Counted from the stretch's first letter, positions 21,991 through 30,840 are shown. The stretch is 64,000 nt of DNA from Brachybacterium epidermidis (GCF_015209585.1 NZ_JADEYR010000001.1:248001-312000), one strand, 5' to 3'. The notes: generated by a model from the letters alone, not told the origin. Translations and numbers: made by a program.

Positions 21991-23642
21991 GCTCCCGTGC
22001 ACCATCGCAGCCGCCCCAGCTGCCCGGCTACGAGTTCGAGAAGCTGCTGGGGTCCGGCGGATTCGCCGACGTCTTCCTGTACCGGCAGTTCCGCCCCCAA
22101 CGACGGGTCGCCATCAAGGTGCTCCTGTCCAGCGTGCTCGACGACACCGTGCGTCGCCAGTTCGACGCCGAGGCCAACGTGATGGCCACGATGTCGACCC
22201 ACCCCTCCATCGTCACCATCCACACCGCCGACGCCTCCAGCGACCACCGGCCCTTCATCGTGATGGAGTACTGCCCCCGCCCCAACTACGGGGTCCGGTT
22301 CCGCAAGGAGCGGATCACGGTGGCGGAGGCGCTGCGCGTGGGCGTGCAGATCGCCGGTGCTGTGGAGACAGCTCACAGGGCCGGGATCCTGCATAGGGAC
22401 ATCAAGCCGGCCAACATCCTGGTCACCGAGTACAACCGGCCCGCCCTCACCGATTTCGGCATCTCGATCGTCGCCGGGCAGAGCAGCGACCTGGAGGATT
22501 CCCAGGGGATGTCGATCCCATGGTCGCCCCCGGAGTTCTTCGCGGATCCCCCGCGCGCCGATGTTCGCAGCGATGTGTTCTCCCTGGCCGCGACCGTGTA
22601 CTCACTGCTGGCCGGGCACACCCCGTTCGAGCGGGTCGGTCAGCGCAACACGGCCTCCGACCTGATCCACCGGATCACGAGCGAACCGCTGCGGCCCCTG
22701 AACAGGCCGGACGTCCCCGCCGAGCTGAACCGAGTGCTGTCCATCGCCATGGCGAAGGATCCGGCGGGCCGCTATGACACCGCCTTGGCGTTCGGGCGGA
22801 GCCTGCAGCAGGTGGAGATGGCGCTCTCGCTGCCGGTCACGCAGATGGACGTGCTGGATGACCGGGGCGCCCCGGCGGTACCCGCCGCCGATGACGACGA
22901 GCTGGACAGCCACACCCGGATCCGGAAGGTCGCCACGGTCGACCCCGAGACCGGGGGAGCAGCCTCGGGTGGGCCTCGCCGCCTCGACCCGTACGCCGGG
23001 GTGGCCCCGGCACTGGGCTCGCCCGCGCCGGAGGGATACGGATCACCGGCCTCCGCTGCCGCGGGGCCGGAGGAGTCCACGATGCTGCGGCCCGCCGGGA
23101 CTGCGCTGTCCACGATGTCCGGCGCCTCACCGGCACCTGCTGGGCCCGCTGCCGTGGCGGCCCCGGAGCTCGCAGACGTGCGCAGGACCCCGGCCTGGCC
23201 GTTCGTGACACTGGCGGCCGTGCTGGTGATCCTGCTGGGCGTGGGTGCCACGCTCGCGGTGCGCCACTACTTCGTGGACAAGCCCGGCCCCATCGAGACC
23301 TCCGAGATCAACGTGCCCGAGCCCCCCGCCGAGCCACCGCCGCCGCCGGTGGACCCGCAGATCGTGGTGGTGGTCGCCGGAGAGCTCGGAGGGGAGACGG
23401 GGCGTGCACGGGTGGAGTGGGGGTTGCCCGAGGGCATCGAGGAGGACCAGCACTTCCTGGTGGAGTGGGTGGACCTTCCCGAGAACTACGAGGATTTCCA
23501 GGTCCCCCACGAGGTGCACGGCCGCTCCTCCGTCACGCTGGAGATCCCGCCCGGACAGACCGAGCTGTGCGTGCAGGTGCGCACGGTGGATCCTTCCGGG
23601 CCCTCCAGTGACCCGCAGCAGGCATGCATCGATGGCGGATGA
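21987..23642 (+). CDS. Transmembrane serine/threonine protein kinase with extracellular fibronectin-like domain
   Basis: The 551-residue kinase is of the Hanks type. All key residues are present: glycine loop GSGGF (22-26), Lys44 in VAIK, Glu62, HRDIKPAN with D138, K140 and N143, DFG at 156-158 and SPPEF in place of APE. A juxtamembrane linker rich in Pro and Ala leads to one transmembrane helix at about 405-427. The outside part, about 440-551, is a single beta-sandwich resembling a fibronectin type III fold and not the PASTA repeats of PknB. Likely partners are the four FHA proteins of the operon, with the PP2C enzyme as antagonist. The ATG at 21987 is chosen because it overlaps the FHA stop codon and directly precedes the kinase fold. 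Confidence 0.93.
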   Translation: MSSRAPSQPPQLPGYEFEKLLGSGGFADVFLYRQFRPQRRVAIKVLLSSVLDDTVRRQFDAEANVMATMSTHPSIVTIHTADASSDHRPFIVMEYCPRPNYGVRFRKERITVAEALRVGVQIAGAVETAHRAGILHRDIKPANILVTEYNRPALTDFGISIVAGQSSDLEDSQGMSIPWSPPEFFADPPRADVRSDVFSLAATVYSLLAGHTPFERVGQRNTASDLIHRITSEPLRPLNRPDVPAELNRVLSIAMAKDPAGRYDTALAFGRSLQQVEMALSLPVTQMDVLDDRGAPAVPAADDDELDSHTRIRKVATVDPETGGAASGGPRRLDPYAGVAPALGSPAPEGYGSPASAAAGPEESTMLRPAGTALSTMSGASPAPAGPAAVAAPELADVRRTPAWPFVTLAAVLVILLGVGATLAVRHYFVDKPGPIETSEINVPEPPAEPPPPPVDPQIVVVVAGELGGETGRARVEWGLPEGIEEDQHFLVEWVDLPENYEDFQVPHEVHGRSSVTLEIPPGQTELCVQVRTVDPSGPSSDPQQACIDGG

Positions 23643-23697
23643 CCGGGACCGTGCGGGGACGATGGCAGGCAGGACCAAGAACGAGGGAGGACGGACG

Positions 23698-24408
23698 GTG
23701 ACGTCGACGATATCTGTGGAGTTCTGCGGGGAGTGGTTCCGCGTCGCGGAGGGAGAGGAGCTGACGATCGGCCGGGACGCCGATCTCAACGTCGACGACG
23801 ACAACCCCTACCTGCATCGCCGTTTCCTGTCCATCGTGCAGGTGGAGACGATGTGGTGGCTGGTCAACATCGGATCGCGCCTGTCCGCTACCATCACCGA
23901 CGGCACCGGGACCATGCAGGCATGGCTGGCCCCGGGTGCGCGGATCCCGCTCGTGTTCGACGTGACCAAGGTGGTGTTCACCGCGGGGCCCACCACGTAC
24001 GATCTCGAGATCCACGCCGACTCCCCGCAGTTCGAGCGCAGCCCCAGCCTGGATGACCCGGTGGGGGAGACCACCGTGGGCTCCGTGCAGCTCACCGCCA
24101 GCCAGAAGCTGCTGATCCTCGCCCTCGCAGAGCCGATGCTCACCCGGGAGAGCAGCGGGATGAGCGCGGTGCCCACCTCGGCTCAGGCCGCCGAGCGGCT
24201 GGGCTGGCCGCTGACGAAGTTCAACCGCAAGCTCGACAACGTGTGCGACAAGCTGGACCGCATGGGGGTGCGGGGCCTGCGCGGCGGCCCCGGCAAGCTC
24301 GCGAGCAACCGTCGAGCCCGCCTGGTGGAGCACTCGGTGTTCTCACGACTGGTGAGCTCCGAGGATCTGCCTCTGCTGGACCAGGCCCACGACGTCGACG
24401 AGGACTGA
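23698..24408 (+). CDS. FHA-like protein with C-terminal helix-turn-helix domain
   Basis: The start is the GTG at 23698, because AGGGAGGAC precedes it at good spacing and the FHA fold begins at once; ATGs at 23632 and 23662 are possible but lack such a site. The 236-residue product has an N-terminal FHA-like domain (residues 1-105) that keeps the GR motif but has lost the Ser-x-x-His and Asn-Gly motifs, so phosphopeptide binding is doubtful. The C-terminal part (about 125-215) is helical, with a segment (AAERLGWPLTKFNRKLDNV) that looks like a winged or sigma4-like helix-turn-helix. It is the only candidate DNA-binding protein in the secretion locus. It lies 3 nt before the secretion ATPase gene. 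Confidence 0.75.
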   Translation: MTSTISVEFCGEWFRVAEGEELTIGRDADLNVDDDNPYLHRRFLSIVQVETMWWLVNIGSRLSATITDGTGTMQAWLAPGARIPLVFDVTKVVFTAGPTTYDLEIHADSPQFERSPSLDDPVGETTVGSVQLTASQKLLILALAEPMLTRESSGMSAVPTSAQAAERLGWPLTKFNRKLDNVCDKLDRMGVRGLRGGPGKLASNRRARLVEHSVFSRLVSSEDLPLLDQAHDVDED

Positions 24409-24411
24409 TAG

Positions 24412-27400
24412 ATGCGCATCAAGCTCACGCTGCGCAGGCCCGAGGACCGCCTGACGGACCTGGAGGTGACCGCGGACGCGACGGCCTCGGTCGCGGACGT
24501 CGCCAATGCGCTGTACCTTGCCGATCCGCTTCGCTCGGAGCTGGAGCCCCCGGAGGGGCTCACGCTGCAGGTGCAGGACCCGGGAGCCGGGCCCGGTGCG
24601 GGGGGTGTGCGCTCGCTGGACCGCGAGATCGACCTGATCCAGGCCGGGCTCCGCTCCGGCAGCGTGGTCTCCATCGCGCGCTCCTCCACCGAGTACGCCA
24701 CCCGATCGGAGTCCCGCGGTGCGGCGGTGGCCCTGATGCGGGTGCTCTCGGGCCCGGAGGCAGGACGCGAGTTCCCCCTGCCCTCCGGTTCCAGCGTGGT
24801 GGGCCGTGAGGGAGACCTCGACATCCGCATCGCCGATCCGATGCTCTCCAAGCGGCACGCCCGCATCAACGTCGGGGACTCGATCGAGATCGTGGACATG
24901 CACTCGTCCAACGGCGTGGTCATCGGCGGTGAGCAGGTCCAGCGTGCCGTGATCGGCCCGGCCGACACCGTGCTGATCGGCCAGACCACCTTCTCCGTGA
25001 TCGCCCTGCACCGCCTGGGCGGCACTGCCCCCAGCTCCCCGGTGGTGGAGTTCAACCGGTCCCCGCGCGTGGTGCCCCGCTTCCCCTACCGGCCGTTGAA
25101 GGCACCCACACCGCCCAAGGAGCCGGCCCCGCAGTTCTTCCCCATCTTCATGCTGTTCGCGCCCATCCTCATGGGCGGGTTCATGTTCTCCCTGACCCGC
25201 AGCCCGTTCTCGCTCATGTTCGTGTTCATGATGCCGATGATGGCCACGGCCGGGTACCTCAACCGCAAGTTCCAGCAGAAGAAGGTGCTCGAGCGGCAGA
25301 TCCAGAACTTCGAGGAGGGGCTGGCCTCCCTCAAGCGCCGGGTCACCGCCGCACAGGACCTCGAACGCGCAGTGCGCCTGGTGGAGACCCCGTCGGCCGC
25401 CGACACGGTGGACGCCGCCTTCCGACTGGGCCGCCTGCTGTGGACCCACCGTCCCGAGCACAACGCCTTCGCCACGGTGAGGCTGGGCCTGGGGATCGCC
25501 GAGTCCCGGGTGGGCATCGAGATGCCCGGGGAGAACGACGCCATCCCCAAGTACTACGACATGCTCGACGACATGAACGAGGAGTACAAGCTGATCGCCG
25601 GCGTGCCGGTGGTCGCCGAGCTCCGCTACGCCGGCAACATCGGCGTCGCCGGTGGAGGTGACGAGGCCGATGGTGTGGCCAGGGGCATCGTCACCCAGCT
25701 GTTCTCCCTGCACTCACCGGCCGAGATGGCGATCGCTGCGATCACCTCGCGCTCCAGCCGGGACACGTGGCAGTGGCTGAAGTGGCTGCCGCACACCTCC
25801 AGTCCCCACTCGCCCCTGCCGGGTGATCATCTCGCCGACACCCCGGGGCGGGGCACCGCCCTGATGTCCCGGATCGAGGAGCTGATCGAGCAGCGCAGCG
25901 GCGGCGAGGCGGCACAGCTGCGCACCCCGATGACGCCGGACATCACCTCCGAGCCCGAGATCCCGCCCGAGCCGGTCACCCCCAACCTGGTGGTGATCAT
26001 CGAGGACGACGCCCCTGTGGACCGCGCGCGGCTGGTGCGCATCGCGGAGCGCGGGCCCGACGTCGGCGTGCACGTGATCTGGTCGGCCTCCAACGTCGCC
26101 GCCCTGCCGGCTGCCTGCCGCACCTACGTGTCGGTCGAGGAGTCCGTGGAAGGTGCCAGCGCCGGGCACGTGCGGCTGGGGGAGCGGTACTACCCGGTCA
26201 CCGTCGAGACCGTCTCGGTGGAGGTCGCCGCCGGCGTCGCCCGGCATCTGTCCCCCGTGGTGGATGCGGGCGTGCCCGTCGATGACGATTCCGACCTGCC
26301 GCGAGCCATCTCCTACCTCAAGCTCGGCGGCATGGCGCTGGCCGAGGACCCGGGGCACATCATCGAGCGGTGGAAGGAGAACAACTCCTTGACCCCGCGC
26401 GACGGATCGCCGCCCCAGCGCCGCAAGCACGACGCCAACCTGCGCGGGCTGATCGGCCACAACGGCCAGGACGCCTTCCACCTGGACCTGCGCACCCAGG
26501 GCCCCCACGCCCTGGTGGGCGGAACCACGGGTGCAGGCAAGTCGGAGTTCCTGCAGGCATGGGTGATGGGCATGGCCACTGCGCACAGCCCCGACCGCGT
26601 CACGTTCCTGTTCGTGGACTACAAGGGCGGTGCCGCGTTCGCCGATGCCATCACGCTGCCACACGCGGTGGGGCTGGTGACGGACCTGTCCCCGCACCTG
26701 GTGCGTCGTGCCCTGACCTCCCTGCGCGCCGAGCTGCACCACCGCGAGCACCTGCTGAACCGCAAGAAGGCCAAGGACCTGGTGTCCCTGGAGCGCACGG
26801 GGGACCCCGAGGCGCCTCCCAGCCTGATCATCATCGTCGACGAGTTCGCGGCTCTGGCCAAGGAGATCCCCGAGTTCGTGGACGGCGTGGTGGACGTGGC
26901 CGCCCGTGGTCGATCGCTGGGCCTGCACCTGATCCTGGCCACGCAGCGACCCGCCGGTGTCATCAAGGACAATCTGCGCGCCAACACCAACCTGCGGATC
27001 GCCCTGCGCATGGCCGACGAGGCCGATTCGAAGGACATCCTGGGCGATGCGATGGCTGCGCACTTCGACCCCGGGATCCCGGGCCGTGCTGCCGCCAAGA
27101 CCGGGCCAGGGCGCATCGCCACCTTCCAGACGGGGTACGCCGGCGGGTGGACCACCCACGAGCCCGAGCGCGCCCGCATCGACATCGTGGAGATGGACTT
27201 CGGCACCGGTGAGCAGTGGGACATCCCCGCTCCACCCGCGAAGGAGGTCAAGGACCCCGGTCCCAATGACATCAGCCGCATGGTCCGGACCATCACCGCG
27301 GCCGCGGAGCAGGCGGGCGTGCCGACGCCGCGCAAACCGTGGCTGTCCGAGCTCGCCGAGGCGTACGACCTGGCCCGTCTGCCCAGTCGGCGCACCGACG

Positions 27401-28875
27401 AGGACCTCCTGATGGGCGTGATGGACGTCCCGGAGAACCAGGCACAGCCCACCGTGTCGTACTACCCAGACCGTGACGGCAACATGGCGATCTACGGCAC
27501 CGGCGGCTCGGGCAAGTCCACGACGCTGCGCACCATCGCGATCTCGGCCGCCTCCACCGTGCGCGGTGGCCCGGTCCACGTGTACGGGCTCGACTTCGGC
27601 GCCTCCGGCCTGACGATGCTGGAGGAGCTGCCGCACGTGGGCGCCATCGTCTCCGGGGACGACGAGGAGCGGGTGATCCGACTGCTGCGCACCCTGCGCG
27701 AACTCATCGACGAGCGCGCCCGCGCCTTCTCGGCGATCCGCGCCGGGTCCGTGTCCGAGTACCGGGAGCTGGCGAACGCACCGGAGACCCCGCGCATCCT
27801 GCTGCTGGTCGACGGCATGGCCGCGTTCCGCGAGGCCTACGACTTCTCCAACCTGACGAAGTGGTTCACCACCTTCGTCCAGATCGCCACCGATGGCCGT
27901 CAGGTGGGCGTGCACGTGATCGTCACCGGTGATCGCCCCAACGCGATCCCCACCTCCCTGGGCTCGTCCATCCAGAGGCGGCTCATCCACCGCATGGCAT
28001 CGGTGGACGACTACATGGCCTTCGGCGCACCCAAGGACGTGCTCGACGGCACCTCCCCGCCCGGGCGCGCGATCCTGGACAGTCACGAGATGCAGGTCGC
28101 AGTCCATGGCGGCGACTCCAACGTGGCCATCCAGTCGCGCGAGGTCAGCAAGCTCGCCCAGGCCATGAGGCGTGCCGGGGTCCCGGAGGCACCAGGGGTG
28201 AAGAGACTCCCCGAGCGCGTGGAGCTCTCGGAGCTGCGCCCCGTGGTCGACGGCCAGCCGGTGCTGGGCCTGGGGGACGAGACGCTCGCGGAAGTCACCT
28301 ACGAGCCCCGTGGAGCCTTCATGGTCACCGGACCGATGGGATCGGGACGCACCACCGCGATGCTCACCATCGCGACCGGCCTCAAGGCGCTGCCCGCGCC
28401 CATGCGCCTGGTGCGCTTCTCCGCTCGCCGCACCCCGCTCACCGGCCTGCCGATCTGGGATGTGGAGGGGTCGGATCCGGAGACCGTCAAGGACCTGGCT
28501 GCCCAGCTGCGCCAGACCGTCGAGTCCGGCTCGGTCGCCGAGGGCAGGCTGGCCCTGTTCATCGACGGGGTCGCCGACTTCACCGGTACGGGGGTGGAGA
28601 ACGACCTGGACAAGCTGATCCGTGCCTGCACCCGCGAGGGGCAGTTCGTGGTCGGTGAGAACGAGTCCGCCTCCTGGTCACAGGCCTACGTGCTGGCCCA
28701 GCCCTTCAAGGCGGGGCGGCGCGGTCTCCTGCTGCAGCCCGGGGAGATGGACGGCGACACGCTGCTGGGCACCGGTCTGGGCCGGGTGCGCCGGGCGGAC
28801 TTCCCCACCGGCCGCGGGTTCCTGGTGTTCAGCGGCAGGGCGGTCAAGCTGCAGGTCGCCCAGATCACGACCTGA
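24412..28875 (+). CDS. EccC/EssC-type FtsK/SpoIIIE ATPase of a type VII-like secretion system
   Basis: The 1487-residue protein should be the motor that recognises and exports the WXG100 proteins encoded downstream. It begins with a ubiquitin-like region (1-95) and a full FHA domain (about 110-205, with GR, SKRH and SNG), followed by two transmembrane helices at about 242-285, a linker domain and three FtsK-type ATPase domains. Walker A motifs are GTTGAGKS (704-711), GTGGSGKS (1029-1036) and GPMGSGRT (1307-1314), so the third has Arg1313 in place of Lys. Walker B is VDEF in domain 1 but Asp-Gly (D1134, D1385) in domains 2 and 3, as expected if only the first hydrolyses ATP efficiently. The N-terminal FHA and ubiquitin-like parts resemble EssC of Firmicutes more than mycobacterial EccC. 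It ends the long operon. Confidence 0.92.
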   Translation: MRIKLTLRRPEDRLTDLEVTADATASVADVANALYLADPLRSELEPPEGLTLQVQDPGAGPGAGGVRSLDREIDLIQAGLRSGSVVSIARSSTEYATRSESRGAAVALMRVLSGPEAGREFPLPSGSSVVGREGDLDIRIADPMLSKRHARINVGDSIEIVDMHSSNGVVIGGEQVQRAVIGPADTVLIGQTTFSVIALHRLGGTAPSSPVVEFNRSPRVVPRFPYRPLKAPTPPKEPAPQFFPIFMLFAPILMGGFMFSLTRSPFSLMFVFMMPMMATAGYLNRKFQQKKVLERQIQNFEEGLASLKRRVTAAQDLERAVRLVETPSAADTVDAAFRLGRLLWTHRPEHNAFATVRLGLGIAESRVGIEMPGENDAIPKYYDMLDDMNEEYKLIAGVPVVAELRYAGNIGVAGGGDEADGVARGIVTQLFSLHSPAEMAIAAITSRSSRDTWQWLKWLPHTSSPHSPLPGDHLADTPGRGTALMSRIEELIEQRSGGEAAQLRTPMTPDITSEPEIPPEPVTPNLVVIIEDDAPVDRARLVRIAERGPDVGVHVIWSASNVAALPAACRTYVSVEESVEGASAGHVRLGERYYPVTVETVSVEVAAGVARHLSPVVDAGVPVDDDSDLPRAISYLKLGGMALAEDPGHIIERWKENNSLTPRDGSPPQRRKHDANLRGLIGHNGQDAFHLDLRTQGPHALVGGTTGAGKSEFLQAWVMGMATAHSPDRVTFLFVDYKGGAAFADAITLPHAVGLVTDLSPHLVRRALTSLRAELHHREHLLNRKKAKDLVSLERTGDPEAPPSLIIIVDEFAALAKEIPEFVDGVVDVAARGRSLGLHLILATQRPAGVIKDNLRANTNLRIALRMADEADSKDILGDAMAAHFDPGIPGRAAAKTGPGRIATFQTGYAGGWTTHEPERARIDIVEMDFGTGEQWDIPAPPAKEVKDPGPNDISRMVRTITAAAEQAGVPTPRKPWLSELAEAYDLARLPSRRTDEDLLMGVMDVPENQAQPTVSYYPDRDGNMAIYGTGGSGKSTTLRTIAISAASTVRGGPVHVYGLDFGASGLTMLEELPHVGAIVSGDDEERVIRLLRTLRELIDERARAFSAIRAGSVSEYRELANAPETPRILLLVDGMAAFREAYDFSNLTKWFTTFVQIATDGRQVGVHVIVTGDRPNAIPTSLGSSIQRRLIHRMASVDDYMAFGAPKDVLDGTSPPGRAILDSHEMQVAVHGGDSNVAIQSREVSKLAQAMRRAGVPEAPGVKRLPERVELSELRPVVDGQPVLGLGDETLAEVTYEPRGAFMVTGPMGSGRTTAMLTIATGLKALPAPMRLVRFSARRTPLTGLPIWDVEGSDPETVKDLAAQLRQTVESGSVAEGRLALFIDGVADFTGTGVENDLDKLIRACTREGQFVVGENESASWSQAYVLAQPFKAGRRGLLLQPGEMDGDTLLGTGLGRVRRADFPTGRGFLVFSGRAVKLQVAQITT

Positions 28876-28919
28876 GGCGGCGCGGGGGACCGCACGGGGT
28901 TCCTCCCCAAGCCGTCCCC

Positions 28920-28965
28920 ATGGGGACTCCTCCCCATGGCCGCGTGTCGCGGCCCGCTCTACAGT
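28920..28965 (+). promoter_or_regulatory. Palindromic box 1 and -10 element for the first WXG100 gene
   Basis: ATGGGGACTCCTCCCCAT at 28920-28937 is an inverted repeat (ATGGGGA and TCCCCAT around four bases). It is followed after 22 nt by TACAGT at 28960-28965, a TANNNT -10 element. The box centre would fall about 43 nt upstream of transcription start, a typical class II activator position. Boxes of the same form and spacing precede the other two WXG100 units. A weaker relative (CGGGGTTCCTCCCC) lies at 28895-28908. Confidence 0.65.
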
Positions 28966-29052
28966 GGGACCGTCGAACAGTCGGCAGCAGGCGGTGCACG
29001 GGATTCGGGCGCGGCCGCGAGGCACCAGTAACTGAGGAAGGGGAACCCGACG

Positions 29053-29322
29053 GTGAACGCCTTGAAGGGTATGAATGTCGAAGAGGTCCGGGGCATGGCG
29101 CGCCAGCTGCGCGAGGCCGCGGAGGAGATCACCCGCATCGAGCAGGAGCTCACCAGCGGCCTCGAGGAAGTGGACTGGACGGGTCCTGATGCCGACCGTT
29201 TCCGCGGGCAGTGGTCCGGGGAGATGATCCCGGCCCTCCAGCAGATCATGAACTCGGTGAACGAGCTCGGCGAGACCGCTGATCGCAACGCTGCCGAGCA
29301 GGAGGCCACCTCCGGCTCCTGA
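29053..29322 (+). CDS. WXG100-family protein (first, unpaired copy)
   Basis: The 89-residue helical-hairpin protein has a WTG turn at W42-G44, between two amphipathic helices. This fits the ESAT-6/CFP-10 superfamily exported by type VII systems. The GTG start follows GAGGAAGGGG. It begins 177 nt after the secretion ATPase gene, behind its own promoter with a palindromic box, and ends before a strong hairpin, so it is probably a single-gene unit. It has no partner beside it and may form a homodimer. No C-terminal YxxxD/E signal is seen; the tail ends in Ala, Glu, Thr and Ser. Confidence 0.88.
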   Translation: MNALKGMNVEEVRGMARQLREAAEEITRIEQELTSGLEEVDWTGPDADRFRGQWSGEMIPALQQIMNSVNELGETADRNAAEQEATSGS

Positions 29323-29349
29323 CCCGCAGGTGAGCACGAGCGGTACCAC

Positions 29350-29387
29350 GTGAGGGGCCGGGATGGAACACCATCCCGGCCCCTCAC
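29350..29387 (+). terminator. Hairpin terminator after the first WXG100 gene
   Basis: A perfect 17-bp stem (29350-29366 with 29371-29387) closes on an AACA tetraloop. There is no T tract after it. It separates the WXG100 gene from the next gene, whose start is 50 nt downstream. Confidence 0.7.
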
Positions 29388-29437
29388 CGTACTGATATGT
29401 TGACGGCGTCATCGGTGGGAGAAATCGGAGCCAGTTC

Positions 29438-29920
29438 ATGTCCAAGACCATCCTGTTCCCGAGCGCAGATTTCCCGGGTCCGCCGCAGATCCGCCTCGAC
29501 GTCCCCGATGAGTGGGAGACCCTCACCGTCCCCGGCGTCCAGATGGCGGTCGCACAGCCCCGAGTCGAGGGCAGGTTCCGCGCCAACGTGGTGGTGACGG
29601 TCCAACGTTTCGGTCCGGACTTCAGCCTGGAGGCGGCAAAGGCCGGCCTCGAGCAGCGCAAGGCGGTGCTGCCCGAGCTCGAGGAGATCGGGACCGGGGA
29701 GATCACCCTGGACGAGATCACCTGGATCGCGAGCGAGTACGGGTACACGCAGCCGGGCCGTCCCACCGTCGTGCAGGCCGCACGGTATGCGGTGGTGGAC
29801 CGGGCCGGCGTCGCCACGGACGTGGTGGAGATCGTCGGAAGCTGCGGTGCCGAGCACGCGGAGGACGAGATCGAGGTGGTGCGCTCGATCCAGGACTCCG
29901 TGCACCTGGTGCTGGACTGA
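29438..29920 (+). CDS. LpqN/DUF1795-like protein of the secretion locus
   Basis: The 160-residue protein is alpha/beta and has no signal peptide or transmembrane helix. Its layout (short N-terminal strand, LDVPDEWETL near 20, a long amphipathic helix around 65-90, then strands) resembles the LpqN/LpqT and DUF1795 fold, which in mycobacteria is mostly lipoproteins. Here it would be cytoplasmic. It sits between two WXG100 units of the type VII-like locus, so a role as chaperone, adaptor or cargo is possible, but nothing in the sequence proves it. The start ATG has a GGAG about 8 nt upstream. Family assignment is tentative; existence of the gene is well supported by codon pattern and context. 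Confidence 0.65.
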   Translation: MSKTILFPSADFPGPPQIRLDVPDEWETLTVPGVQMAVAQPRVEGRFRANVVVTVQRFGPDFSLEAAKAGLEQRKAVLPELEEIGTGEITLDEITWIASEYGYTQPGRPTVVQAARYAVVDRAGVATDVVEIVGSCGAEHAEDEIEVVRSIQDSVHLVLD

Positions 29921-30259
29921 CCATCCGCCGACCCGGAGGGCTGCCCCGAGGTCGGGAACCGCGGTGCAGACGACGATTGTGGATAGTCCGCCTCTGACAA
30001 GGAGGTGGGCGGTCCACAGTCTGTGAGCCCCAGGGGTGGCTGTGACCTGGACCGATGGCGCTTGGCGCCGCCCTCGGCGCGGGCGGGGCGCCCCGGTAGG
30101 GGAGGGGAGAGGTGCCTGGGGAGTTCTCCCCATCGACGGGTGACGTGGCATGTCCGTACAGTGATGGCATCACAACGGGAACGATCGAGGAAGCGGCACG
30201 GAGCTGCGGAGGTCACCCCCGAGCTGATGCCACGGAATCACCGAGAAAAGGGGAACACC
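29921..30259 (+). other. Intergenic region upstream of the second WXG100 unit
   Basis: No gene is seen in these 339 nt. An imperfect 16-bp stem at 29979-30017 may terminate the preceding gene. Box 2 and its -10 element lie at 30116-30162. The remaining leader of about 90 nt is similar in length to the leaders of the other two units and ends in AAAGGGGAACACC before the ATG. Confidence 0.6.
30116..30162 (+). promoter_or_regulatory. Palindromic box 2 and -10 element for the second WXG100 unit
   Basis: CTGGGGAGTTCTCCCCAT at 30116-30133 is an inverted repeat with the same GGGGA-N4-TCCCC core as boxes 1 and 3. TACAGT at 30157-30162 follows after 23 nt. The start codon of the first gene lies about 90 nt after the expected transcription start. 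Confidence 0.65.
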
Positions 30260-30523
30260 ATGAAGAAGGGCATGAATCCGGAGGCCGTCGACCAGCTCGC
30301 CGGCCAGGTCGACTCGCTGATCGAGAACATGGAGACCATCTACTCCGGTCGCCTGGGCTACGTCACCGACCTGGACTGGACCGGTGAGGACCGCGATCGC
30401 TACGTGCCGGAGTTCGAGGAGCAGGTTGGCACCGCCAACAAGACCGTCGTCCAGAAGCTCACCGAGCTCGCCGAGAAGCTTCGCGCCAACGCTCAGCACC
30501 AGCGCGAGACCTCCAGCTCCTGA
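30260..30523 (+). CDS. WXG100-family protein, pair A member 1
   Basis: The 87-residue protein has the WXG100 hairpin with W40-T41-G42. The ATG at 30260 is chosen because GGGGAAC precedes it and the product starts MKKGMNPEAV, closely matching the copy at 31306. It is followed 47 nt later by a WXG100 gene of a different type (MAFKGM start), the usual two-gene arrangement for a heterodimeric substrate pair such as EsxB/EsxA. No classic C-terminal YxxxD/E motif is evident; a YVPEF segment directly follows the turn. Export by the upstream EccC-type ATPase is inferred. Confidence 0.9.
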   Translation: MKKGMNPEAVDQLAGQVDSLIENMETIYSGRLGYVTDLDWTGEDRDRYVPEFEEQVGTANKTVVQKLTELAEKLRANAQHQRETSSS

Positions 30524-30570
30524 TCCGCACCTGAACTCACCGCACACATACGTCACAGAGGGGAAACACC

Positions 30571-30840
30571 ATGGCTTTCAAGGGTATGAATCCGGACGAG
30601 GGTCGCGAGACCGCATCGCTCGTCACCGAGGCTGCCACCGTCGTCAACGACACCACCGACAACGTCACCTCGCAGGTGATGGGCGTGGAGTGGGTCGGCC
30701 CTGACTACGACGCCTTCACCGAGGAGTGGAACTCGTTCCTCGCCGGCCCGCTGCAGGCCCTCTCCGAGGCCTACCGCAACAAGGGCGACGAGCTCACCAA
30801 GCACGCCGATCAGCAGGACGAGACCTCGAACGCTGTCTGA
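30571..30840 (+). CDS. WXG100-family protein, pair A member 2
   Basis: The 89-residue protein has W41-V42-G43 at the helical turn, followed by PDYDAF. It begins MAFKGMNPDEG and ends ADQQDETSNAV, both nearly shared with the copy at 31642. The start follows AGAGGGGAAAC. It probably forms a heterodimer with the preceding gene product. A strong hairpin 40 nt after its stop codon closes the unit. Confidence 0.9.
   Translation: MAFKGMNPDEGRETASLVTEAATVVNDTTDNVTSQVMGVEWVGPDYDAFTEEWNSFLAGPLQALSEAYRNKGDELTKHADQQDETSNAV

Noticed and set aside
25714-28107. Minus-strand open frame of about 800 codons opposite the EccC-type gene
   Set aside because: The opposite frame contains all three ATPase domains; the antisense product is compositionally biased with no motifs.
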